Assembly: GCA_013365365.1 (NCBI GenBank)
Contig: JABVXU010000002.1
Location: 124,001 to 188,000, forward strand
Source of the DNA: Cruorifilaria tuberocauda
Lineage: Eukaryota > Nematoda > Chromadorea > Rhabditida > Onchocercidae
Length of the DNA: 64,000 nt
Direction of reading: 5' to 3'
Shown here: piece after piece, positions 26,980 to 39,300 of the stretch
Position numbering within the stretch: the first letter of the stretch is position 1
Layout: every line of letters starts with the position of its first letter
Notes under the pieces: generated by a model
Databases searched by the model: none
Told to the model about the DNA's origin: nothing
The model's input: the letters and a program-made list of their open reading frames with translations, nothing else
Translations under genes and position numbers: made by a program

Positions 26980-29900
26980 TTATTTACTACTAACTGAATC
27001 CAATGCTTTCCGCAATCTTATCTGTTCTCGCTTGGAAAGTGAACGGCAAATCTTTTTTTTAGCTTTTTTAATTCCACATTCTCGTTGTGCTTCCAGTGCT
27101 GCCATTTCCTAAATATAGAAATATAAAAATGACAGCTAAAGAATGGTAAATCTCACATTTGTCATTTAGTAAAATTATTTGAACCTATGGGAATGTTTAA
27201 AAATTATCTCAATTGAAAGACAATATTAATTGATGAAAGAAGCTGTTCTTCTAGTGCATATGATATTTAAATATGAACATCGAGGCTGTTGCAAAATAAA
27301 TTCGAACTAGATAAGGCCCGCCAAAAAGGTTCTGCCATCACAACCTATGTAAACTTAAAAATCTTAATAATCAAGGGAATTCTGCAAATTTGCATGGATC
27401 CTTTTCTTACGATAAAATCTTACCATACGATGTTTTTTGACGCGCTGTACCATTGCCGTTCTCTCTTTCTTCATTTTTTCCTCATGTAACGTACCAAGTA
27501 TTCCCATAAATCGATTTATCTAAAGTTCCATTTAAAGATCATTAATTTATAGTCATTTTAAAATTGCTTGGAATAGCATAAAAATCAACATAAGAAATAC
27601 AAGACCTTGCTTTCATGTGGCTCCAGTATAACTGCACTGTGCTTTTCTACAAGCCTGTCACTATTCTTCTTGATATCTTTCGCAACTTTTGGTTTTAATC
27701 GATATGGTAGTTCTCTCTGGAGTGATTTCGGAATAAACAACGGTGCAGGATCGAAAGGTCGTCTTTCAACTGGCTGCAAAAAACTAGAATTAATCAAGCA
27801 AAATTTTACTTCCTAACTAAAAAAATTTGCTAAATAAAATTCCGAAAATAAGATCCTTACTTTGTAAAATGAATCAAACTTCATCGACGGTTTCAAGCCC
27901 ATTTCGAAACGTAAGCGACCTACTGTTCGCATTCCCTCCCATTCTTGGTTCGATGATAATAATAAATCTGTTACAGGAGTACAGAAATGTGGCACAGGTA
28001 CAGATACCTGGAAAAACGCATAGTGTAATCCTGAATTTTTAACTTATCAGACAGAAAAAATAAGGAATTTATACTCCGTGATGATTTTTAAATGAACACT
28101 TAAGAAAAGGATAAAAAGTTTATACTTACCCAAGCACGAAGGAAAACGATATCACTCATTAAAATTTTGTCTTCAAAAGTTGCTCGAAACGCACCCGCAG
28201 GCTCGTGTAATCTTTTTTTAATTTGACCACGAATACCACTAACTGTGCGTATAATGCCACCTTCAAATTTTGCTACTTCTAAAACAGTGTTGAACATTCC
28301 CTGAAACAAATAATTTATATAAAAGCTCACAATCATTTAGCTTTCCAAGCTAGTACTACTCAGATATTTATACTTCCAAAACAATACAATTTAAGAAAGC
28401 TTTCCCTTCAGAAGTTGACTTAAGCGCATAACATGATACAGTAAATAAAACAAAAAAAAATATTAACCCTATCTTTAAAAAACACTAAAAAACCTTAATA
28501 AAAGCCGATTTCTTGAATATCTTGTATGGATGGCCAATAAGTTTTAGTTTTTTCACAACTTGAAAGGTTTTATCCAGATTCAATACAACGCCAGTTGCTG
28601 CAATCCTAAACCCTTTCTGAAAAAAGATGAAGAAGGTATTTGTCGCAGGATATTCACTGAGTCACTTGCATGAAATCTTTTACAACTAAAATGAATTTTT
28701 CGTCTAAAATATAAATTTAGTTTGTGAAGACCAAAAATTAAATTTCTTTTGATATGTATATTATTATTTACGAACCATATCTCTACTTAGCGATTGTATT
28801 GCAAGAAATCCAGTATTCTGAGCTGTTATTGGACCCCAAAAGACTGCTTGACAGAACATATGTTCTGGTGTATATTTCAAGAAACGCTGTCTCATGTTAT
28901 GATCCTGTATCGAATATATGACCTGGAAACTCATTGTTACCTAAAGATTATTTACACAACTAGCAGTTAGTTTTTAAAAAACCAAGAATATTTTATACTC
29001 CAGAATCTTATTTCGATTCAGTAAGATTTGAAACAAAATTAGGAAAAAAAATAGAAAGTAAATAACTAACAACAGTTTGAAATCGCCTCCAACCACATGA
29101 TATAATCAGAGGATCACGTGACTTTAATAACCGATCATACCATCGATGTTTCTTCACCCGTACCTAGAATAAAAACTCCAATATAAATATTAAGATTCAT
29201 ACCTAGTAAAATTCCAGAGATATGAAATATACAACAACAACTACTTATAAAAAACATCCCCGGCAAAAGTAAAATTAAAATCTACTTGTACAGAACCAAT
29301 ATTCTGTTCACCAGTCAGAAGACCACCTATAATACACGGTCTGGTTGGATCGAAATGCTGCAAAAATTCCACAGGCACATCCTCTAATTCTATTCGAACA
29401 TATAACCCCGGTCGGAAACCTTCTAACTGTTGTCGAGTCGTTTCTTCTAGCTCTTCGAAAACTGATTTATTAAGCTGGAAAAAACTAGCAATCCATTTTA
29501 TCAGTGATTCTAATTGAAAAGTTGCTTAGATTTTATAATAAAAGAATAATTTTGCCCATAATTTCGCAGGATACCTTAAAACGGTTGTTCAAAACAGCAT
29601 AAATGCTAAAAGCAAAAAAATATAGCACACTTTCGATTGCTCTTCAAGTTCCCCTTTCAGTTGTACATAATGCTTATTGGTCTCATCATATTCAGCGTTA
29701 AATTGCATTTTCAATTTTTCTTTGTCAATTTTTCTTCTTTTAGATGCTTCTTCCTCAGTCTTCCTTACTCTTGTTATAGCATTTATTTTTCCTTCAGTTT
29801 CATCACTACATTTAGCTTTGTCCTCACAACCTATAAAAAGAAATCAAATTAGAAAACTTGACTTGAACAATCATTTGATAGGATAAAAAACAAAGAAAGA

Positions 29901-32900
29901 ACACTTTCCTTCGCTAGAAGTATTATCATCATCTTCATCGTTTACGTTAGAATTTCGCCTTTTGCCATAAATACATTTTTCTGAAAGGAAAGTTAATTAC
30001 CAAATGTTGAAGAAGATTCGAAACAATCGATATTACACTGAAAAATAATAATTGCGTTCCTCGGAACTATTGCAAAACTATTTCATTCTATTTCTACAAT
30101 CTTCAAGTTCCCCTTTCAGTTGTACATAATGCTTATTGGTCTCATCATATTCATCATTTTCATCATTTTCAGAAGATCACCGTCTTCTAACTGCGTAGCA
30201 GCATCTTCATTAGGATTCCACTTTCCCGTAACAAAACAATCCGCAATCAATGCACGAACCTAAATAAAATCAATGTAATGACAGGAATAATAAAGAAATC
30301 TTAACTGTGCAAAAAATTCCATGTCTATTCACTTTTTAAGCATATTTATTTAGATTTAATACGAGCAAATTTAATAAGATATGAGAGAATCAACATAGTT
30401 TGTATCGAACTGAACATTCAGCATTATGTACAAACCTCGAAATCGTTCCAATCTCGATGTTTTAAAAGCTGTTCAGACGTACCCATTGACGGTTCACAAT
30501 AAAGAAGGCCATCCTCCTGTAATAAAAAATTGGTAATAATTAGCAAAATATCCCTCATATTAACTTCAAACCGTAACATAGCAAAAAACATTAGCATTCC
30601 AATTGCTTAAAATGACGACTTTACAAAACTAACCAAGTTACTAATGGTTTTCTTCGTTCGTGTTGAGACTTTGAAAAGACCACCAAATACTTGATCCTGC
30701 TCTTCTTCATCTTGGTCATACAAATCTGGTGATAAATATGATTATATTTCTATGTCATTCATCTTTCACTCAATAGATGGAGTTTCATATTAAATTTCAA
30801 ACATTTCTTTAAAGGAGAGTACAGTAAACTAATTTAATGTTACATTCAATGGAATTATATGTTATTAAAAACCCATATACAAATAGCTCAACATATATAT
30901 GATGGAGAAAAGCAGTTGTCATATAAAAAGATGAAGAGCTTGAAATATTCAGGAAATACTACTGTGAAAGAAAAACTAACCAGAATCAGAATATACGATT
31001 TTAGTCCAATTTACTCTCCTCGATTTTTTCTCGCTGTACAATAATTTTGTTCTTGTACAAAGTTCAGACCAACACTTTTTTCCTTTAGTAACTTTTTCCT
31101 TGTTTTCATCCTCGGGTACATCACTTCCAATGTCCACAAAGTCAAAGGACTCTTCGCTACTTCTTTCTGCTTCGTCTTTCGCATTAAAATCTAACCGTAA
31201 TAAATATCTGGTTAAAAAATCAATGACTGATTTCAATCATCCTTCACAAGACCAAAATTTAACTTTTGAAATCGAATAGATTAACTCTCACCGTCATCGT
31301 CTGCTTCATTTTCACTCTCTCTATGAGGTATGGAGACTTGGGAACTTGTAACTACTTTCAACGCAGTTTTATGCATTTTATTGTCGATGCTCTCTTTAAC
31401 GTTTTCCAATACTTCAACGAGTTCATGTCGAGCTTTCTTATATGAATGTGAGCCCCCCATTTCAAAATAAATAGCATCCTGAAATAAGAAGTTAAGAAAC
31501 AGAAGCTATACATGAAATATGCGATTGAAAAAGAAAACTTGTGTCCCAACAGATATCGAAAATTACTACAACGATGCAAAATGGTTAAAATGAAAACTCC
31601 GAGAAAACTTCGTAAATACTTAAAAACATTCTTTCCAAAATTGAAAAATTCTTTCAAAACAGCTTACAAATTCTGTCAGTTTCATAGTTTCAGCAATTAC
31701 AACACATTTTCAAAATGCCCACTTAATCACTACGCATGATAAAAAATCCTCTGTCTAAATTATTTATCTCTTTTATAGCTTACTGAAAAACTTCAGCATA
31801 GATCATATTTGTTGAGGTACCAATTACAAATCACTATGGTTCATTTGAAAAGAAAAAAAGATACAATGAAAAGTTACCTTGTCATAAACGATACCACCGA
31901 GACCGGAAAATGGAGCATAAATAATACGCTCCTTTTCATTCAGCGACCGTTTCATCTTTTCTTTTAATGGCAGCGGACACGGATCCGGTAAAGCCGTTAT
32001 CTATAAGTAATTGAATTTTTAATCATATTCCTATTTTTGCCGAATGCTTTTCAGATTCGTGTTATTTTCTAAAAATAAGATCGTATTAGTAAAAAAATAA
32101 TACTTAAATGAAAGAAAATCCACACATACATCTTTGATCATCAAATCGCCTATTCCAGGGATATGCACAGCAGCGTGATTCTTGAGAAACGTCCCACGCA
32201 CCCAACCGTATAACGAAACCGTACGATTCGCTAATGGCTTTTCGCGTAGTAGCTTCAAATAATTTAAGTAGTTAATTTCAAGCTAATGAATAATCAAGTA
32301 CAGATATTTGTCAATAATTTTTGAACTGTAGAAATTTCTGTAATTCCATCAATGTAGTCTTATTTCGAAATAAACAATATGCTCAATATGAGTTTTATTG
32401 TAACAGAAAAAAACAGTTCCTTAATTTCTGTTTATACTTAATATAAGGATAAAAGTTCACAATTCCTTAACAATGGAATTTTCAAAATTCATAAATTCAA
32501 TAGTCAGATACAGAAGCTGGAGAAAAAAGGAAAAGTTTTTCTTTCGTTACGCTATATACCTGGGGATCGGTTAAGTCTTCGTAACGATCACAATAAACAT
32601 ATGGATGATTGGTTCGCCAGATTAAAGGACGAAACTTGGTGACAGATATAAAACGTGCAAGATTTCGAATTTCGTTCTTTAAATACAGCTCGTTGATCAT
32701 TCCTGACAAGTAAAACAGTTTCGCGCCCTGCAAAATTCTGAATTCTAAGATAAGAATGAGTAGGAAAACACAGAGTGAAAATGGTATTGCGTAAAATTAA
32801 TTATATATAACCTCAGTTCATTGCACATAAACATTGACGAGTTATATATTGATTTTTCCGAAGGAACTTCTACCAATGCTGACTAATCTGTTTTTCATCT

Positions 32901-34728
32901 TTTTTTATCATTTGAAGTTCTCAGCAAGAACAGATTTTCGAAAATATGCATCACTCAATTCAATATCATATAGTTAAAGTTTCAAACATTCAAAGGAAAT
33001 TTCCTATTAATAGCATGTCTTTCAAAATAACCTGATAAACTTCTGTCCAAAAACGATGTTTCAATAATTTCTTCGTATGTTTTAACTTCTCCGTCTTCTT
33101 GATTACATCTAAATGGCTAAGAACACCCAGGATTCGAGGCATCCCATGCACTTGACATATATTTAGAAATTCGAATGTCTCCATTTCAAATCCGTAAGAA
33201 GCATCCACCATCAATAAAACCTAAAGTTATTTAGCGAATAATGGAAATTAAAGATGAAAAGCGGATTTCCGAACACAGACCATATAATAGATTCCAAAAA
33301 AAATACAGAGTTCACCACAATTCCTATTAAATTTTAAATTTTCTGAAATATCATCTTATTAAAACACAAGATCAGTAATATTTCCTAGCTTTCAAATATG
33401 ATAAATTTCAAGCAAGCTAAAAAATGCACTTCATTTGCAGTTTAACAAATCACTAACTATCCACAGTGGAAAACCTTGAAGCATCGTTTATTTCTAAAAT
33501 AATCATAGAATATCTGGATCTTAGAAGTTATCCTGAATTATTACCGAAAGATTTCGGTAACTAATATCTAGTGAAAAAGAAACGATTTACCAAATCAACA
33601 ACTTTCGCAATATCGATCATGGAATTCAAATCGTTATTAATTTCGACAAATGTTACTCGCCTAGTTTTGCCAGTCACAATAGTAATTGGTCCGCGAATTT
33701 CAGTTAAATTATGTCGCACGTAATGTTTTACTAAACATCTCAGCAACGTACTTTTTCCAACCTTAAAGAACGCAACAAACAGAATGAACTGAGCTGATTC
33801 TGATTTGCGATGGTCAAATATTCTTAAATCACAACATGCATCCTTTGATTAATTTTTTGTATTTATAGTACCTATTGTGTAGAGAAAAAAATTTTTAATT
33901 AAACTCACTTTTGAAGGACCAACGATAGCAACAATGACTGGAGGTGGTTCAACAGGAGTACGATCAACTATCGGTATGTGTTTCTTCTTTTCATCTTTAT
34001 CTGCTGCTCTAAAAAAACTACCAATAACAAAATTTTCCAAAAATACAGCGAAATTGAGAACTATTTCATCATAAACTGCGATCGTATTTGCAAGATAACC
34101 TCAAGCCTTTTCACATGAACTGATTGAAGTAATTATTGAAAGGAATTTTCGAACTGTAGTGAAAACAATACCTGCGAATCGCACGACTTGCCTTAACAGC
34201 AGACTGAAATGTAAAAGCCTTTGCATTACTGCCGCTTCCTTTCTTAACAACTTTCTTCTTCGCTTTGCCACCAACTTTGTGAACTAAACAATTTCGCGTA
34301 AGTAATTTCGAAATTAACGTTAGAAAAACGAAATCAGAGACTCTTTTTTTAAGATATATTCTTCTAAATTCATTAATTTGTATAAAATACCACTGATGTC
34401 TCTCTGCATGTACTTAGCTTATACATAATAATGTTGCAGCATGCAAAAAAAAAAACATGCAAAACATTCCATCATAAAAACTGACTGATATGTCGGCTTC
34501 TGATATGAATTAAGCAGCAAAATTCAAATTTTTAAGAATTTCAATAAATGATCATAAGAATTATACCGAACTCATTATATATGAAAAAGTCACTTTACAT
34601 GCTTGCAAAAGAAACTGTCAACCAATAATCAGACTAGAAAACAATAACTATCTTCATGGAAAATTAAAAAATTGGCTACCTCGATGAATTTTGTGCCCCA
34701 ACTTGTTAGTATTTTGATCTGCTGCCAT
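26980..34728 (-). CDS. BMS1: BMS1 ribosome-biogenesis GTPase
   Basis: About 24 exons encode roughly 1,074 residues, against about 1,280 in human BMS1. The family acts in the nucleolus in the small-subunit processome, for 40S assembly. The start [16 protein letters not shown] and a Lys-rich stretch match the family N-terminus. The P-loop is GPSKVGKST, split between exons 34008-33909 and 33761-33591. [18 protein letters not shown] and [17 protein letters not shown] follow. The C-terminal half has [71 protein letters not shown] and the basic tail [17 protein letters not shown]. The acidic, low-complexity middle is shorter than in human. Exon 29830-29631 contains a 54-base segment also found in the intron at 30100-30153. 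The ATG at 34728 opens the conserved N-terminus. Confidence 0.95.
29641..29694 (-). repeat. Exonic copy of a 54-base direct duplication (BMS1)
   Basis: This lies inside BMS1 exon 29830-29631 and encodes [18 protein letters not shown], which is BMS1-like. The same 54 bases recur without a mismatch at 30100-30153 in the same orientation. Confidence 0.9.
30100..30153 (-). repeat. Intronic copy of the 54-base duplication (BMS1)
   Basis: An exact copy of 29641-29694 located in the intron between exons 30259-30181 and 29980-29903. Read through from the upstream exon it meets a stop (TGA), so it cannot be used in the frame of that exon without extra splicing. Confidence 0.9.
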
Positions 34729-36192
34729 TGTTTTTCTCTTTTAGGCTGGAAACAACACTTGTTAAAAATATTTCTCGCAAAACAAGAACAAATATAACTA
34801 AACTCAACTTTTGCTGCTGCCCTCAACAAATGAAGCGATAAATAAAGCCCAAGCTATGAATAACGAATGAAGCAAATACGCAGATAGCCGAAAATATTAC
34901 GCATATCCTAAGGATTCAACTTTCCAACAGTTTTAAGTAAAGGACTGGGTCGTAGCTCTCTCGCAAAAAAATAAAAGCACTTGCATCCAAATAAAGCATT
35001 CCGAAAAACAAGATTATTTTAAATACTTTAAATAGGAAAATTTATCATGTACAAAAAAACGAATAAGATGAAAAAAAGCTTTTAATGCAATCGATTCGCA
35101 AAACCAAAAAAACGAAAAATAATGGGCAAGAAGATGAGCTATTCATTTCTTTTAGAAAACATTGAACAGCTCAAGTGAATGAAATGTCAAAAATCCCTTA
35201 CATTACTATTACGTCTTGGAACCCAATAAATTAACAAATCTTGAACAAAGAGATACATAAAATCAAGTGATTATTTTCGAAAATATAAAGCTATTACACG
35301 TAATGACCTACGGAAAAGCTATGAGGTGTACTTTTTTGATATTGCGAAAATGACAATCTCAATAGCAAACCGAATTATAAAAATAAAACGATGAAGTTCT
35401 CTTCGAAAAACTATATTTAACCATATATATTAGTTAAAGAATTTAGAGTTTTTGCCTAAACAAAGATGTGACATGAAGTTTAGAGATTTTACACTCAACA
35501 AAAAATGAATGTTAAAAATTACATAACATTATTTCGAGAAATTCTCTTGCACAAAGATAAATCCAGCAAAATAATCAACCTTCTGTAACATTCCTACAAG
35601 AGAAAAATTGGAGGCCTATTTGGAAAGCGAACCAACACAAAACGAATAAAAGGAAATAAAACTATGCAGATATTAGCTTCAGCAACAATTCATATAATGA
35701 ATACAAACAAAAACATTATAAATTATATAAGTCTTATCCGTAACGAAAGCATATCAGTGAAATGAAAACTTCCACTAATAACATCTAACTGATACAATAC
35801 AATTATAATAGATACAAGTGCACACTAAAATTATAGCAATAATATGAAGCAAGTGATAATACTGCTCAAGTTGAAATTGCACAAAAAATTAAACAAGTTT
35901 TATATTAGATATGATATTTTGAAATAAAGAAAGCTCAAAAGAAAGTGTCGAAAAGTGCAAAAACCATTTTCTCATTTGAACAATGTGTGAAAAAAATTTG
36001 ATATCAGAAATTTATCAAATGAGCAATATAATCATCATAATGCAGTGATAATTAAATATGGTAAAATAAACTCTATTCCGTTAGATCAAATAATCCTCAT
36101 AAGATTATCAACTTTTATCTTGAACGGATTATTTAGGAAAACTTCCGAATTAAAAGCCATAAGTACAGAGACTATTTATTGTTAAACGAAAT

Positions 36193-36243
<51 letters not shown>

Positions 36244-36333
36244 ATCAAGCAGTTTAGTTAGGAAAGTCTAAAAATTTAGTTGAGTTCGGAATACATGTGA
36301 TTCATTATATTTTTAAACATCAGTATATAGGCC
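34729..36333. other. AT-rich gap between BMS1 and the ankyrin gene
   Basis: 1.6 kb without coding signal. It holds the likely BMS1 promoter side (minus-strand upstream) and the 3' UTR of the ankyrin gene. The long homopolymer at 36196-36241 stands out. Confidence 0.6.
36196..36241 (+). repeat. Run of 46 consecutive A
   Basis: An uninterrupted A46 (T46 on the strand of the flanking genes). It begins about 90 bases beyond the ankyrin gene stop. It could be the tail of a retroposed sequence, a simple repeat, or an assembly artefact. I saw no AATAAA just upstream on the plus strand (the nearest is near 36064) and no obvious target-site duplication. Confidence 0.95.
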
Positions 36334-39300
36334 TTAGTCCATTTTTGTTTTGCTGTATGAATGAGTTACAAGACCTCGTAATTCGTTATAATGCTCTAAT
36401 TCTGGTGGACCACATGCAAAAGCCTGTATCGCAAGCTTTATCTGTGAGGCTTGAAAACGCAACTCCTCTAATTCTACCATCAAATGAAGCGTATATGAAC
36501 CTGAAAAAAACAATTTAAATTCAAAATTTTATACATTCCTGAAAAATAATACAGTTAATTTAACAATAACTTACCGACTTCAATATTTTCTGGCAGTTTA
36601 TAGACGTAAAAATACCCATTATGAGGTTTTTCAAGGGCTGATTTAATGTCGATACTCCATTTTGAACAACTTAATCTGAAATATCGACCAACGATTAAAA
36701 ATACTGATATCTTGCAGTCATAAATTGATGTAAATCACTGAGTCCATATGCTTGTAATGTTTTGCAAACTGAAATGAATAATTCGATGAAAACATTGCAA
36801 AATGAGTTATTTTTCAAGATTATGCAATTGAATATCATGAATGAGGAAGAACTGGTAAAGAACTTACAACGGTCTTGAAGGAAGTAATTTAACAACAACT
36901 TCATTTACGTTCTGCAACTTTGCACAAAATATCTGTGGATTGGATGCATCCGCTACTCTGTCTTCCCTTTTATAAAATGTTGGTACAATGAAGAGTAACT
37001 AAAAAAAGTCTTTCTCAAATTATTAAACGGGTCATGTAAAAAGATGCAGAATAAAACGTGCCTTAAAAATATACACTAAATTTTCCAACGTTCAATGCAA
37101 AGAAATTTACCATTAGTGGACATTTCTTCAGCTGTGGGTTGGCAGTGCGTGTCTCCGAAATATTTATACGGATTTTACGCTAAAAAATGCTCTGATCAAA
37201 TAAAATGATGAGCTTAGATGATTTAAAAAAAATGTTCTTATCAAACAAACTGTGAAAACACGACGCTACTGCATATTATATAAAGGGATTATGTTCGATC
37301 TGAAATTCCATTTATATAAAATAATGTAGTAAAACTGTAATTGAATAGTAGAGAATAAACAAACTTGAAAAAGGAAATTTATTTACAACTGCTGAGAATA
37401 GAATTCCAAACAAAACTTACATTTTTGGTTATAAAATTCCGAGGTGCATCTCTTCTTGAATCGCATGCTTTTGATAACCTTGCAAAATGCAAATCGGAAA
37501 CAGCATATACAGGTGTCCAAACACCCCTCACATACTTTCTCACCCACTGCATAAATATTTTTTCCAATGCAGTCACTCGTGCGTGCAAGTATTCACATAT
37601 CTGTAATTAAAGAATCCTCTTTAATGTTTTCACATCACCACCATAGACGATATATATTTATATAATCTGTACGACAAAACACACCGATGCAGTTGTTGGT
37701 GAATAACCCGCAAGCTGGAGCGGTGTTGCCGAACGCTCCCTTAACGATATGTCCGCTCCGTACCACAAAAGCAATTTCACCTATAATGAAGTCACTCCTT
37801 CTCTTTCAGCAAATATAAACTTATTTCGTAATTATAAAACATTTTTTTAGTCTAGCAATCTTCATTTTTTCGTTATTTTACAATAGACTGCTAGAATGAA
37901 GCTCATGAAAAATTTAGAAAAATTTTAAGTCCTTTATAAGATACAATAAAAAATCCTCAAAATTGAGAGTGTGAAAGTAGAAAATTTTTGTCATACTGAA
38001 ACAAAATGTACCATTTCCAGACTATTCCTCATAATTGCATAATGTATTGGTGCACGTCCAGAATGATCGAAAAAATCTGGCCAAGCTCCTAAATGGTCAA
38101 TGGTCAATATTTCAATAAAAGTTTCGCGATATTACTGAGTTGATGAATATTACAAGAAATCGATTATTTCGATTTCAAAACAAAAAAAAGTATTACCTAG
38201 TCCTAAATATTTATAATTCAAAAAATCATCCAACTCGCGCTCACTTATCAATATCTGTTTGTAGCAAATTTAAGTGAATAAAATGCATACCAAAATCCAT
38301 CAAAGCTTGCATTTGACAAGGCTGTCCCGTCGCAGCTGCCAAATGCAGAGCAGTTTTTCCTGTTCTTTTTGTGGAAGCAGCAAGTAAAATTCTCCTACTT
38401 TTCCACGGTAACATAGTCAAAATTATTTTAATTAATCTGAAAAATAACGCAACGAGATTTGCAAAAATTGTTTTCATGCAAGGCTCAGAGAATCAGATTA
38501 AGTATTATTAGTAAATAAAAATAGGATCAGCACTCCTAACTGTTGAAAAAATAGTTATTTCCTTATCACCAAGTACTATCTATACAATTGACTTCTCATG
38601 CTTCATAACAAAAATTATTGCTATATCTATTTTCAATAGATAAGATTTCTAGCAACGAATAAATTGTCTCATTTTGAACAAGCCATCAAGAAAATCGGAA
38701 AATAATTTAAACCTGCAGTAGCCATGGTTTCTCATACTACACGGACGACCAGTATTTTTGGTTGGTGCGAGATGGTGTAAAATAGATGTGTTCTCTGATT
38801 TATTGAAGAATGAATAGACAATATTCTGAAAAGTTAAACATTTATATTTCTTAATTTCATACAGAAGCAAATTTATGATGCTGAATTTTATCTTTCATTT
38901 ATGATTCATCGAATTACTAGTGGAGAGATACAGTAAATCCTACGACGCGTCATACTTAGCTTTACTTTATTCAAAGTAGAAGTTTTATTTTCTAGCAACC
39001 TCTTACTATTTATATCATAGAGTTATTTTTTTTAAATCATATAGGTTTTTCTTCATATTTGTATTCAATTAATTACTAAAAACTGCATAAAAGTTGTAGC
39101 CTGAATAAAGCATTATATTCTTACTTTAATTTGCTTATTAATTGATTACCACTAACATTCATCACATGTTCCTTGAACTGATGTCCAGACATATGCTTAT
39201 AATGTGCACTACCAGATTTTTTTTTTAAAATTTGTACAATGCAGGTGAACTTAATCATGAATTCTTCGATGTCGCCATTAATAGCTGCGAAATAAAACTT

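Noticed and set aside
24848..34728. A defined operon of BMS1 and the small membrane protein
   Set aside because: The 486-base spacing and shared strand permit it, but no SL2-type signal or functional link can be shown from sequence alone.
36705..36768. Extra exon of the ankyrin gene (reading CKTLQAYGLSDLHQFMTAR)
   Set aside because: Its phase does not match the donor at 36868, whereas skipping it joins 36868 to 36675 in frame.
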